Source: Pararge aegeria
Taxonomy: Eukaryota > Arthropoda > Insecta > Lepidoptera > Nymphalidae
Direction of reading: 5' to 3'
DNA: 64,000 nucleotides
Assembly: GCF_905163445.1 (NCBI RefSeq)
Contig: NC_053189.1
Span: 12,666,001-12,730,000, forward strand
Positions 10,180 to 21,919 of this stretch are shown here, piece after piece. Within the stretch, counting starts at the first letter, position 1; each line of letters opens with the position of its first letter. Both the position numbers and the translations under genes were made by a program. Under the pieces are notes generated by a model, which made no database searches, was not told the origin of the DNA, and saw nothing but the letters and a program-made list of their open reading frames with translations.

Positions 10180-10990
10180 TTGTTTGCAATAAAATGAGCA
10201 GCGTGGATTGTCGTATTGCCACTTGATTTACTCCACTCGCCCGACTCGGTTTGACGTCGACAGATCAAGATATCAAACTCGACTGTCGAATAAATTTTTG
10301 TGCCAGCCCACACGAACGCTTAGGCAATCGACTGCCGAAGATTTATCGTCAAAATTTCCCGTTAGTAACGCTTACAGAGCACACTCCGCGTATCACTATT
10401 TCACAAATAAAAGAACCAGTCGCGATATCATCGTCGACTATAAATTATATGAAGCTCGTATGAAAAATACACGTTTCGATGTCCGCTTATTTATCGCTTA
10501 GCCTGAGTTATGTATACGTTATGTTAATCTCGCTTGTTATTAAATAGACGTTTCTATTAATATTAATTAGCTTCTGTCGATATTTTACTTGGATTCGAAA
10601 GATATCTATGAATATTGCGAGGTCTAGATTGAGATATCCATTGGGCGTCGTGTTGACGGAGTGGTATAGCGGAATTGGCGATATCGTGCTCGCTGATCTG
10701 CTATCGGTTCCATCGGGACGGTGGCTGTTCCACACTAGGAATAGGTTGAGTTCCCGCGTTGTTCCGCCGCGTGATATATCGTTCCGCATCTCCCTATATA
10801 AATCTTGAACGCCTGCTGAGGTACACGGGACATGGCCGTGCCGCAGCCTCGAGCTTCAAATGGAATTGTGTTTTTATTTATCGTGCGAATTGTGCCCCAC
10901 TATCCCTCACCCGGTATCGCAGTTTATCTGCCAAAACGCGCAGTTGGATCGATGCAAATTTAGCTCTTAAGTTGCTCTGCTGTGTTCAAA
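10180..10990. promoter_or_regulatory. Unique GC-elevated block, candidate regulatory region or non-coding exon
   Basis: Non-repetitive, more GC- and CpG-rich than the surroundings, with words such as GAGCAGCGTGGATTGTCG and CGCCGCGTGATATATCG. A TATA-like CTATATAAAT lies at about 10792-10801. Open frames here (up to 97 codons at 10208-10501) overlap in several frames and none resembles a known protein. This is the most gene-like unique block in the window, but no splice or coding signal is decisive. Confidence 0.3.
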
Positions 10991-11294
10991 TGAAATACTG
11001 TTCATCTACTTTAACTTTGCATAACATAACATAAAAAAATTGTCTTGTAAAGTCAACCGTTTCTGAAGATGCTCACGTATTGGAATGGAACGTGCGTTGA
11101 GCTTATTTTGGAAGTTCATTTGTGTGGCGTATATAAAATATAAATTGCACCGTACAGATTTGACTGGTAGTTGTGGATTAGAGTAAATCAAGCTTATCTG
11201 ATGATCATAATGACGTGAAGTCCAGCTATGTAACGCGCCTGCTTCGAACCAATCTGCAGTACTATTATGTTAACCCCAAAAATGCTACGGTCTC

Positions 11295-11459
11295 AAGAAA
11301 AAGGGGCATAAGTCTGATACACCTACAGTTCAAGTTTGCTAGTACAAAATTACTATCAAATCTACATTATATTTTCATTGGATGTATAGTTTTTTTCGTA
11401 AAGAGATTGTATGTTGTTTTGAAATTATATAGAGAAATGTAACTCATGCCCCTTTTCTT
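11295..11459. mobile_element. Candidate small inverted-repeat element
   Basis: The left AAGAAAAAGGGGCATAAGT (11295-11313) and right ACTCATGCCCCTTTTCTT (11442-11459) are inverted copies differing by one base and one extra A. The 165 bp unit is non-coding. I see no clear target duplication, so this could be a decayed MITE or chance. Confidence 0.4.
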
Positions 11460-14180
11460 TAAAGGCACAAAATAGTTCGATATGGAACATTCTCATCAAC
11501 TAATTTTATAACAAATCAGCGTTGTAGCTGTAGATAAACTGGAACAGAGTTTTGTAACAGTTAATAGGGTTAGAGGAAATAGTGAAAAATGTACAAATAC
11601 TAATATTGATCTTACCTACTCATTACTTGCCACGGTGTAATTTCCTAAGTGGTTTCATTGATAAGTAGTGGGGGCAAAGTAAATAGGTGACACGTTAACT
11701 GCATTATATTAATTAAACGATAATATATTTTAAATTTAAGAGGTCTTAAAGGCCTTCGGCAGATTCTGACCTGTCTTTTTATCGTGTTTTAAATTTATAG
11801 GTGATTTTATCCAATTTAGCAGTGACGTGTTAACCAAGATTAAAATGTAAATATTTATAAAAAAAAACTAGTATGAATTAAAAACTGATGTACAACGTCT
11901 GTATACGTTCAGAAAAATATTAATGTCTAAATGGAAAAATAAAGAAGTGGACTGGCGTGACGTAGCGATACCAAAATAAACCTAACAAAATAAAATAACA
12001 TTATGTTATCACTTACATCACATTTGAATCAAAAGGTATTGATAAACCATCTACTGTAACTCCATTCGTCCTCACAATAAAACGTTATGTTATACATATA
12101 CTCGTATATAGTACCTTCCTTATTTGAAAAGGATTAACACAAAACCAATCCATACTATAGTAGGTAGGTAGTTACTAACGACAAATCAATCAATGATGAA
12201 TGTTTACTACAGTAAATTAGACCTTACCTTTGCGATGAATAAGAAAATCTAACTATATACCGCTTAGTAAAAAAAAACAATGTGTGAGTTTGCTTACGTC
12301 ACGTCAATAACCTATATACGTAATTTAAAAGGCTTTAGTATGAAAAATATTCCATGTTAGTCGATAGCTTAACTTATTCTTAGCTTACCTATAGTCACTT
12401 AAAAATGACAAGAATCAAAACTAGTTGTGCCCAGTATACGAATAGCTAATTAAATTAAGTAGTAATATAATTTATTTTAAGATACAGTAGTAGTAATATT
12501 TTTGGATTCCTATAAACATATACGTAATTCGTCTCCTGTAATTTAGTACTAATTGTCAAAAATTTGGTCGTGATTCTTTCTATTTTTTTTTTAATAATTA
12601 TCGAATGAAAGTGCCAAATGCCAGTTTTGTATTTTTAATTAGTACAATTTTCAATTTATATTTAAACAGTTCCTTCAGTTTATATGCTGACGTTACAGTG
12701 TCATATTTTTTCCAAACCTATGTTTCTTCAACTTTTTATTTAAATCGTTATAAAGTAGCCTCAATGTCACTATGCAAATGAAATTGTTTGAAAACTGCTT
12801 CTTTGAATAGCGTTAACTTTCTGACTAAGTTTTACTTTTGTATCTACCTATGCGATTCAAAACATAGTCTCGGAGTAAATCTTTGTAAAATACAATAAGT
12901 TTTTATAATGGGCCTGATAAAATGTTTCACATGATAGTTATCTACTGCTACCTACGTACTTAGATGTTTTTGATAAACCAGTTTCTCTTTGGCTATTCTA
13001 TATTTTCCTTATAAGAAAGAATCTACGTCTAAGTTTTAATTTAAAACTGTTATATATTATATTGTAAATATTAAAAACTTCTTATTTATGAAGCTTCTTT
13101 CATCGAAAGTGAATTTATTCGGAATTCAAAATCGTTTCACTTGTTTTTAAACTCACTATTTTCGATGGTTATACAAATTATTTTATTATATTTTGGGTTG
13201 ATTTTCCAATCGTTAGGTAACCTAACTGAGTAATAAATTTGATAGGTAGGAAATCTACATCAAACGACTTTCAGTATACTCCTCAGATAAGGATTATTTA
13301 GCGATTAAAAATCAGCACTTTAAATTTCGTTATTTATTAATCGAAGCGTGCTCATGAAAATACGTAATTTTTGTCACCGGTCATACGTAAATAGGTAGGC
13401 CCAATTTATTGTAATATATCATAATAATTAATACTAATTAATAATAAATAAAAGAGAAATACTTAAAAACTCGAGGGAATCTAGTTAAATGATTTAAATG
13501 TTTGTGTTTTATGACTGTAACTGTGTGAAAAGTTGTGTAATATTATACAAGTATATATATTATTACCTATCATTATATGAATGGAAAGCGATATTATGAG
13601 TTTTTGTACAATATCGGCTATAGTGCGAGATGGATCTGCATTAAATAAAAATTCTGTTACTGTAAAACTGGCTGTATTTTTTTTAACCTCATCCGAAAAT
13701 TATATTGTTAATGTCATAAAATCTAATCGGCCTACCTTGGCCCTAAGGTTGAACAAATATATCAATTATTATTAATAGGACAATTACCATTTTACTTTCT
13801 ACGCAGTAGTTTTTATTAAAGTAAGTTATAATTACGATGTTCGCAAAAATATAATAGTGATAAGTAAAGTCAAACCATAGAAAGAATATTCCGTTCGTGA
13901 ACGAATGGACGAACTTAGAAGTGGCGTTAATTTCACCATAGAAATAATTTTATTGATATAATTTTCTAAGTTTAATGTGAAATTAATCAGAATTATTATC
14001 ATTGTCAACACATTACCGGCCTAATACAACGTACCGACGCACTAAATAGACAAGTGCAGATTGGACTTCACACGTCTTTGGTGGAAAACACTTCGACATA
14101 ACGATTTCACGATATTTTCTGTTAAATCGAGTGATATTTTAATTGCTTTAATTAAAAACGGATTATAATATACGAACAGT
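11460..14180. other. Long AT-rich unique stretch
   Basis: About 2.7 kb with no recognisable gene, RNA, SINE or LINE. Only short open frames, none with recognisable similarity. Confidence 0.5.
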
Positions 14181-14185
14181 GCGCG

Positions 14186-14435
14186 TTGCCAGTGATGACT
14201 CACAGTTCTGAAACGTGGTCTCTTACTATGGACCTCATAAAGAGGCTCTGGGCGACCAGAAATGAGGACATCCAAGTTGGGGTTCCAAGATGCTGGAATT
14301 GCGATCCCTCAGCGGAAACGCAGTGGACCTCCAACGAGGTGTCACTGAGAGCCGCGGCCCACGACCGGGTATTTGGGAACTCTCTACAAAAGGCCTATGT
14401 CCAGTAGGTAGTGGACGTCCATCAAGTAAAGTAAT
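14186..14435 (+). mobile_element. RTE-type LINE, 3' fragment with internal deletion
   Basis: The plus-strand reading begins HSSETWSLTMDLIKRL, the late RT segment of RTE elements. It then jumps to a stretch ending AAAHDRVFGNSLQKAYVQ before a stop. The tail GTAGTGGACGTCCATCAAGT follows. The normal segment between these parts is shortened, so this copy carries an internal deletion. Non-functional. Confidence 0.75.
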
Positions 14436-14829
14436 TGGTGAACGAGTTCTTTATTAGTTTTTCATCATCATGAAAGATTATTTATATTAGAAAGATTATC
14501 GTCATTAAAAACTCATTCGCCCGAAATTAATCACGACATTATTCTTTTTAAATCCATACTGCACGTTAACAAGATATAGTCAACGGTTTATCATTGTATT
14601 ATTTGACCAAGCAATGTCATGAACCATATTCTTAAAGCGCAGCGATCGGACTTCAGATTTTGGTAGGTATAACGTCATTTCCATTTTTAATCAGCTTTTT
14701 ATAAGGTTGCGCTAAGAATAGACATAAAATTATTACGACTTTGTAACGAGGTTCGGACGAGGTTGGAACCAGCACCGGTAGTATACGATTGGTATTTTCG
14801 AAACCTTTTCGAGTAACAAAATGCCGTAC

Positions 14830-14998
14830 AAAATAATATGAGGCTTCGGCCGTGGCTAGTTACCACCGTAAGACGTGCCACTAAGCAATTTAGCGTTACG
14901 TGTATGATGAAATTAATAGTGAGTTTTATATTTTACCTTACTGCCATACCCGTAACAGGTTATCCCTTTACCAACTTTGACTCCATCTTATACATATA
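14830..14998 (+). mobile_element. SINE-B body fragment
   Basis: Landmarks in order: GAGGCTTCGGCCGTGGCTAG, TTACCACCGTAAGA, TTTAGCGTTACG, CATACCCGTAACAGG and ACTTTGACTCCATC. They match the middle of the SINE-B copy at 21920-22266. The head and poly(A) tail are missing. Confidence 0.6.
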
Positions 14999-15224
14999 TA
15001 TTAATCAAAGGGAATAGGTGGCCTTAAACCTTAAGAGGTATATTAAAGAAGGTTAAGGAGGTAGGAGAAAACGATTTCATTACCAGGGGGCGATGTCAGG
15101 TTACGGGTGTATAGGTTGTAACCTATGGGAAAAAAATACCAAAAGTCGCACGTAGTCGCGGGGACTTGCTAGTGATATAATATAATAAACTAAAATATAA
15201 AGCTTGGCAGGTATAAAAGAGTAG

Positions 15225-15310
15225 CCATACTGTCGTGCCAAACAGGAAGTGTGCATGCGAGGCAGGGTGCGGGGTTCGAACCCTTGCCAAGCGAATCGCA
15301 ACCCTATTTG
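15225..15310. mobile_element. tRNA-like remnant with a B box
   Basis: GGGGTTCGAACCCTTGCC at about 15270 resembles a pol III B box and is readable on both strands because TTCGAA is a palindrome. No matching acceptor stem or anticodon arm can be folded confidently, so I call it a decayed SINE head and not a tRNA gene. Confidence 0.35.
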
Positions 15311-15577
15311 CATACACTTTTTATACAAGCGTTTAAATGTTCTGAAAAATGTTGAACATGCCTATTTCAATTCTGTAGTTTCAGTAGAGTGATGTAAGGA
15401 ATAAATTATTTTGTTACAAGTTGTAGGATTAATCCGATGGCCAGATTGAACCGGAAACTTTCGCAGTAGGTACTTTTTGATACTACCTTTTTAATATCTT
15501 CAACGATCTGTAAATGATTAAATGAGTTAAAAAAAAACAACATAGGTATATGTAAACATTTTGAGGAACATATTATC

Positions 15578-15629
15578 GTTAATGTGCACGAAAAATTACT
15601 CTAGAAGAGTAATTTTTGGGCACATTAAC
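15578..15629. repeat. Near-perfect inverted repeat, ~24-bp arms, 3-nt loop
   Basis: Arm 15578-15602 pairs with 15606-15629 around the loop AGA. The only defect is at the middle of the arm (CGT against GG). The surrounding sequence is not a recognised repeat. Confidence 0.85.
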
Positions 15630-15787
15630 TTTAAAAAAAGACCTAACTCATGAGATATTGAACTATGACGCACGACGCTTTTTCTAATTCGATTGACTCA
15701 GACCGAATATCAGAAAGATATAAGGTATCAATAATGATAGTAAGCGGGAGCGAAAGCTTAACCGGCTCTCCCAAATCACGAAATTAA

Positions 15788-15912
15788 AAAAAACATTTAT
15801 TTCATGTAGGCCTGGTATATCTGTTTTTAGTGACTACCACCGGTGAGAAAGGCTAGAGCCGGCAAGAAACTGAGCAGATTGCTCTTTTTCGAAGAAAAGG
15901 TTTTGCTTTTAT
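15788..15912 (-). mobile_element. LINE-D 3' end fragment
   Basis: In reverse complement: GAGCAATCTGCTCAGTTTC, TTGCCGGCTCTAGCC, CACCGGTGGTAG, CAGGCCTACATGAAATAAATG, then poly(A)-like sequence. This is a very common lepidopteran LINE 3' UTR. Only the non-coding 3' end is present. Confidence 0.7.
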
Positions 15913-15914
15913 AC

Positions 15915-18055
15915 GCCAAAATAATTAAAGTAGGTATCCCGCATTCGGCAAAACCAATGGCAAAAGCTAGCTAAGAATTATTAAAAGTTATATAGGTATT
16001 CAGCCTAAAAACATAAGAAACACATTACGTCACAGAACTCATCTTCAGGGATCTTCCATTATTTACGAGCCGACTAAGCCCCATTTTTTATAAACCACGT
16101 AAATTTGTCTGCGGGCCCGCAATAAATCAGGGTGTATTCCCGGATTACCGTTAGAGTAATGACTCAAGTCCACCTGGTGAGGGACTGCAATTACTCAGCC
16201 ATTCGCTCGACCGTTCAGATCCTATCCACTTTTGGGTCTTACGTGGAAACAGTCTCTCCTAGACAAAGATTAAAAGGATTTTTGAATGTATGCACTGAGA
16301 TACAGTTGCTATGAATGTACACCTAAAGTTAACGTGACTTTGAATTTGATTTTATTTCTACAAAAGCAATTTATTCATTAAGAGAAAAAGTTGTTTACAT
16401 AAACTAAATACCTACTTAGAGCAAAATAACAAAAATAAAAATGATAGGGCCTTTATCATTTACATTTCTGTAATTTTATTTGAAATTCATACAAAAATTA
16501 CATATAAGTGAGAAGTATAATAAAGCTCAGTCACTCTGAAAATGATGAAGGGATGTTCAGAGTATATTTACATCAAGCAAAAGATCTGTAAAAGAAGTAC
16601 AGTCAACGACACAGCTTAACGAAATGTAAAGCTGAAGTGCCAATGGGTGAAGCAAAAAGCTTGATTGGCCTGGTAACACAGTTTGATTAACCCTTCACCC
16701 GTTGTAAAAGTGATATAATAATCAAGTTTCATGAAGTACAATAAGTGCAGTTTAATATCTTGAAATATGAAATCCATTACAAAAGTCCAGCAACGTATGT
16801 CCATCTATAATGACGATGTGTCTGTTTAAAAGCGCTTATCTCAAAATGTAGATATATATTCGTGTGCCTTCATATATGCACAGACCATCAATGCACGTGT
16901 ATAGTTAATTGAAATATTGAAAGAAGGCTTATATTCCCCTAATTGAAATAAAGCTGAATATTTAATTACAAAGAAACTAATAATTAACAGAACAGTATCC
17001 AAATACCATCAAGAAATACGCGTAACATGAAAATACTTAATTAAAGTACCAAAATCCGATATCAAAACATCAGAGCGTCACGAAACCCCACCTAATAAAG
17101 TAAGTCTCACGTTCCTAATTAGGCCGTTAATTATGAAGCTCTCATGGAAGCCTTAATTTCAACATAAAAGACTATCTAAGTCGCTGCTTTTGACCGGATT
17201 TTGTTACTGGGCGTAACGTAAAAGCTGTTTTATGGTTAGTATGATTAAAGAACCTCTTATCTTTTCTATATTTTATTAGGGGAAAATTTGGTGAAACTCA
17301 CTTCTATTATAAATATGTAAATGTTCTTAGATATTTAAATATAATAGAAGTATTTAAGACAAATAACAAACTTGCTCTACGTCTCCGAGGCAACGTTTTA
17401 ACTAATATGTTTTTGTAGAGTTATCATCCTACCTCTTCCCCCCGGACCTCGATTGCGAGTGAACGTGTCCACAGTGTGTTTTTGTACTTCTCATTAATTA
17501 ATATAAAATAAATTTAGTGATAACTAATATTTCATAGTGTTCGTGTGCAACAAACGGATGCTAGGTGTAAGTGAGAAGCAAAGCGATAAGACATTTACAT
17601 TTTTGTAAGCATATGAAACTGCCTATGGTAGTGTGCTGATTGGCATTGATTGCCACTTTGCAAACTTTATGCTACCCTAGTACATCTGAACAGAATATAC
17701 GAAATAAAAATATCTATCTAAACGCAAAATAAGGAAGTTTTTATATGAAAAGAAGTTTAATGAAAACAATTCATCGGACTAATTAAATGATTATATAATT
17801 AAACTGATATCGCTCTTTAAATAAACTTGCTATGTGGTTATGTGATCCTGGTACTCGCAAGCAAAATAAATTAAATATTTGCATTCCTAAGCACCTTGCA
17901 CGGATCGCTGAAAGATGGCTACTTACTTCTACTAACTTTATACTATCCTGGTACATATGAACAAACTGGAAGACTACGAACCTGTACTTACCATTGAAGA
18001 TAAACGAATGAATTTGTTTTGTGCTCATATAATCCTGGTACTTTTACGTAAAATA
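15915..18055. other. Mostly unique AT-rich stretch
   Basis: No gene recognised. A lone terminus of the 2827-3030 element sits at 17447-17459. A ~30-bp weak direct repeat around a CTATCCTGGTACATATGAAC-like core is found near 17671 and 17940. Confidence 0.45.
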
Positions 18056-18124
18056 TTTGAAAACTCTGTTTATAATATAATTTTTATTAATACAAACTAT
18101 AACCTAAAATAAACTATTTAAAAA

Positions 18125-18280
18125 CTAAATAAAATCTAAAACGTCCTCGAAACCACCGCAGCGAGGCACAGTTCCTAAGATGCTGGCAGCATTGCCCCTT
18201 TGGATGGCCAAAATAATTCGTTGGCCAAGGTAACTGCCCGCTCTAGGATCACCTGTAGACTCGATAACCCTTTGAAAACT
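18125..18280 (-). pseudogene. LINE polyprotein C-terminus, 5'-truncated
   Basis: The minus-strand frame reads ESTGDPRAGSYLGQRI, then LAIQRGNAASILGT and ends GGFEDVLDFI followed by a stop at 18125-18127. I recognise this tail from lepidopteran non-LTR retrotransposon polyproteins but cannot assign the clade. About 50 codons are uninterrupted; a stop lies just upstream. The AT-rich 3' UTR probably continues to about 18060. Confidence 0.65.
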
Positions 18281-18597
18281 ATAAATCTTTGATTAGGCTA
18301 AATTACTTGCGCACGTTAATATCTCAACTTATCTCTCTCTAAAGTCGCTGCTCCGAAGTATATGTTGATTGATTTAATCTTTTACATTTTACTCCTTTAA
18401 ACCTCTGATACCCTAATACTATGGAAGCTAGCAAAATTGATAAATCCTTATCGGAGACGGATTTAAATCATTTTGTCTTATCATACTAAGACGCCACCAA
18501 ACTTCGTTATTACACGGGCTAAAAGGAGGAGGGAAGAAGATGAAGGTTGTGATATTAAAAGCTTTATATGTAATCTTATGACGGAACAACAAAAGGT

Positions 18598-18992
18598 TTG
18601 CTGTGTTTATCAAATACCATAAACTGTAAGCTGGTGAAGAATGATATTAAAGATGTGTACCGAATAAAAGGCAAGAGGGAAGACACTAATACCCCTATAA
18701 TAGTAGAAACTTCGTCTACTCTTATAAAAACTGATGTCTTAAAGATGTGTAAGAGTTTCAACATTGGACATAAAACTAAGCTTGCCGCCAAACATTTGGA
18801 ATTTCGGACCAATACAGATACCCCCATTTTTGTGTCGGAGCAACTGACAGCGAGGAACTCCCGCTAAAGGCTAAGAAATTTAAATTCTGCTGGACAGCTT
18901 ATGGCAAAGTCTACCTAAGAAAGGATGAAAGTTCTCAAATTATTACAGTGAAATCTGAGGAGCAAATACATCAACTTTCTCAAGGAGCATGA
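18598..18992 (+). pseudogene. LINE ORF1 remnant (nucleic-acid-binding ORF1 type)
   Basis: Readable parts are NDIKDVYRIKGKRED, TPIIVETSSTLIKTDVLK, AAKHLEFRTNTDTPIFVSEQ and, after a frameshift near 18860-18880, KFKFCWTAYGKVYLRKDE and SEEQIHQLSQ before a stop at 18990. The layout (a region ending in a WTAYGKVYLRKD block) is that of ORF1 proteins of some insect LINEs, which share a fold family with the baculovirus FP25K-like domain (from memory). ORF1 products bind element RNA. This copy is broken. Upstream sequence to 18424 looks like further decayed ORF1. Confidence 0.7.
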
Positions 18993-19202
18993 CTAGATTT
19001 GTCAGAACAAAATGAACTTAAATTCACCTGTTGTAGCTTTATGCCTACGACCCTTTTTTTATCTTTTATTACAAATTATTTTAAGTTTCTTAACAAATGC
19101 ACACATAATACATACCGCAAACAAAATTTACATTCACACTAACATTACATTACACACACTTTTATATACAGATTTTATCTCAAACTAACATAGACGCTTC
19201 TA

Positions 19203-20520
19203 ATGCATGGTTGTAACTCCCACTTAACATCATTTGTTCTCCTTGAGACTGACATGAATGAGGTACATGATATACTCATGAACCTGAAGTCCAATAGCGC
19301 TACTGGCTGGGACAATATCCCAACCAGCTTTCTCAAGTTAGCTAAACAAGAAGTTGTCGCAATTATTGTCCACTTAGCGAATTTATGCTTTAATAAGGGA
19401 GTTTTTCCCTTACTTTTAAAGAAATCTGTTATAACTCCGGTGTATAAGGATGGGGATAAAGATGATGTCAATAATTATAGGTCTATATCAGTTTTACCTT
19501 CTTTATCAAAAATTTTAGAAAAACTCCTAAATATTCGGTTAATAAAATTCTTGAATAAATATCAAATATTATCAAATTCACAATTCGGATTCAGACAGGG
19601 AAGATCAACTGAAGATGCAGTAACTGCTATTACGTCTTTTATTGCAGAGCAAGTTGATTTAGGTAAAAAATGCGTCTCAGTTTTTCTTGATCTCAAAAAA
19701 GCCTTCGACACTGTCTCTATCCCGATTCTTGTGCGAAAATTGGAATTGATCGGAATAAGAGGAATAACGCTGGAGCTATTCAAAAATTATCTTTCAGATC
19801 ATACTCGTTAAAATTGATCGACACGTTAGTAGGGATTTAAACATTACATACGGAGTCCCACAGGGAAGTGTCCTTGGCCCTACTTTGTTTCTAATATACA
19901 TAAACGATCTGTGTGAATTGGAGAAAAGTGGAGCCCGTATTTTTTCATACGCCGATGACACAGCAGTCGTATTCACTGGCAATGACTGGGAATCTGTACG
20001 ACGGGATTCGGAATTAGGAATATCGCGAATTGCTCTTTGGTTGAATAATAATTTGCTAACAATTAATACTCAGAAAACAAATTATATGTGCTATTCTTTA
20101 ACCGAACAGAACCTAATATTAGCTTCTCTGTGAAAATTCATAAATACAGTTGTAGCGGTGATTGCGATTGCAGTTGTTCGGTTATCCAAAAAGTGGAAAA
20201 ACTAAATATTTGGGTATAGTTTTAGATCAGCGACTCTCATGGCATAATCATATTGATTTAGTAAGTACGCGTATTAGAAAACTTATTTGGATTTTTAAGA
20301 AATTAAGGCACGTTGCTTCAACTAACATACTTAAGACAATTTATCTTAATCTATTATAACCTATTGCAACCCCGTTTGGGGTGGTGCTACTAAAGTAAAG
20401 TTTTTAAATGTAGAAAGGGCCCAACGTGCCTTACTTAAAACCATGTATTTTAAGCGTTATCATTTCTCCACTGATATTCTTTATAAGCTTTGTGACCTGT
20501 CAGAAAATTGTATATCTTAA
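19203..20520 (+). pseudogene. LINE reverse transcriptase, frameshifted
   Basis: A CR1/Jockey-superfamily RT. Frame 1 (19203-19811, 202 codons) has SATGWDNIPTSFLK, PVYKDGDKDDVNNYRSISVL, NSQFGFRQGRSTEDAV and the catalytic FLDLKKAFDTV block. Frame 2 (to 20133) has GVPQGSVLGP and the active-site YADD at 19948-19959, then the thumb region. Frame 3 (20162-20359) has KYLGIVLDQRLSW. Frame 4 ends NPVWGGATK, ERAQRALLKTMYF and a stop at 20518. Catalytic residues are intact but three frame changes kill it. Related to Daphne-type elements by the spacing and wording of these blocks; the clade is not certain. Confidence 0.9.
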
Positions 20521-20697
20521 ACTCTATTTTGAAAATGCATAAAACAAGAAAGAATTTGATATATACCAAAAAACGTTTTTTGTATGTAACAAAACATTGA
20601 CAGCCTGGCTGAAGACACTAACCTATGAAGAAACCGAGGCGCTTCTTCAGTTTATTTCTATTTAAAATGTAATGGATATAGACGCACTTAATAACAT

Positions 20698-20735
20698 GTA
20701 CACACACACTCACACACACGCGCGCACACACACAA
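20698..20735 (+). repeat. CA microsatellite in the LINE 3' UTR
   Basis: Imperfect (CA)n with ACACACTCACACACACGCGC, lying 180 bp after the RT stop and inside the LINE 3' UTR. Confidence 0.9.
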
Positions 20736-20916
20736 ATATAAACACACCATACACACTACTCAATCGTTTTATTTTTATTTTATCTTGTTTTTGCTATGGA
20801 AGAGTAAGGCCTCCTGACACAGGTATTTTGATGCTTACTAGGATGTCTTCACAACATGTATCATTTACAATGTAAGAAACGAAATAAACGATTTTTATTT
20901 TATTTTATTTTTTTTA

Positions 20917-21915
20917 TATCATAACTGGAACTTCTTTTACGACTATGGAAAGGAAAATAAAATATTTTATTCAAATGCAGTGCATTTGCGTCATGAATGA
21001 TCTTTAACAATTACAATTCCTGTCATACAATATTCAGTAAGCATAGCAAATAGAGCTATCTTGCGCGAGCGCATCCATATTTTGTAGTCGTCGGACATAT
21101 TGAGTTATCTTAATTGGTACAAAACCCACCTCTAAGCAATCCGGTTACGACGTACACTTATTAGGTAAGGCCGCGGTAGCGCATTTACTTATTTGACTTT
21201 TTATTTAAAGTTAAAGAAACCTAGGTGCTCAAATCGCTCGTGCAAATGTATGATACGGTCAATATGTCCTGAACGTGCTCTAGTAAATACTATGCGGCTT
21301 ATGAATAAACAAAAACCTATTTCTAGATTTACAAATCGAGCCATATTATGATTGATACCCTACTAGTTTAGTGGGTCGTAGGTGCTATTTAAGAATTTTG
21401 TTTTGATATTTGTATTCTTAATCAAAAATTACGAATTCTTAATCATTGATTTTTGAATTTTCCTCATCAGTTTTGCTAGTTCACGTCATTTGTGCCCAAG
21501 ATAAGTAATCTGAATGTAGGAACTTGCTAGCTGTGGAACAATGTTCTATGAAAATTATGATTATGAGGCTAATCAAGGAACCGAAAAGAAATTCCAGAAA
21601 AATATGCAAGCGTCCTATTTTTACTCCCCTATATTTAAATTATTTTTTAACTATGTATACTTGCTGTATTACCTAGAAGTTGCTAGATTGATAAATAATC
21701 ATACACACAGTTCTGAGAATTGAGTTTCACCAATAATTTAAGAGTTTTTTTTTTCAACCTTTAACATCGAGTCGAGTACACAGATTAAAAGAATTTACGT
21801 TGCATTTACAAATATTACCTTTTATATCGTGTATTGTGTAAGATTATCTAAAAAAAAAATTCTTTCTTTTATTTTGTTACTTTGTTTAACTGAAAGCGGT
21901 AATCTTTTTAAATAT
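20917..21915. other. Unique AT-rich stretch
   Basis: No gene or repeat recognised. A short moderately GC-rich part lies near 21060-21180. Confidence 0.45.
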
Positions 21916-21919
21916 TCGA

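Larger units (their letters stand above)
18424..20916 (+). mobile_element. CR1/Daphne-like LINE, internally deleted
   Basis: A 2.5 kb non-LTR retrotransposon relic. It holds an ORF1 remnant, a ~200 bp AT-rich joint where the endonuclease should be, a reverse transcriptase in four frames, and a 3' UTR with a CA repeat and a terminal TTTTATTTTATTTTA-type tail. A complete element would have an ~220-residue endonuclease between ORF1 and RT; none is visible. This points to an internal deletion. Confidence 0.85.

Noticed and set aside
9894..10222. Overlapping open frames on both strands (RVS- and CHVC-type repeat peptides)
   Set aside because: All are generated by the 9-bp minisatellite, which has no stop in several frames; no domain and no coding context.
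10208..10501. 97-codon plus-strand frame in a GC-elevated block
   Set aside because: No recognisable domain, overlapped by another open frame; kept only as part of a candidate non-coding block.
17671..17967. Weak direct repeat around CTATCCTGGTACATATGAAC-like words
   Set aside because: Only about 30 bp, diverged, in AT-rich sequence; not enough to call a feature.
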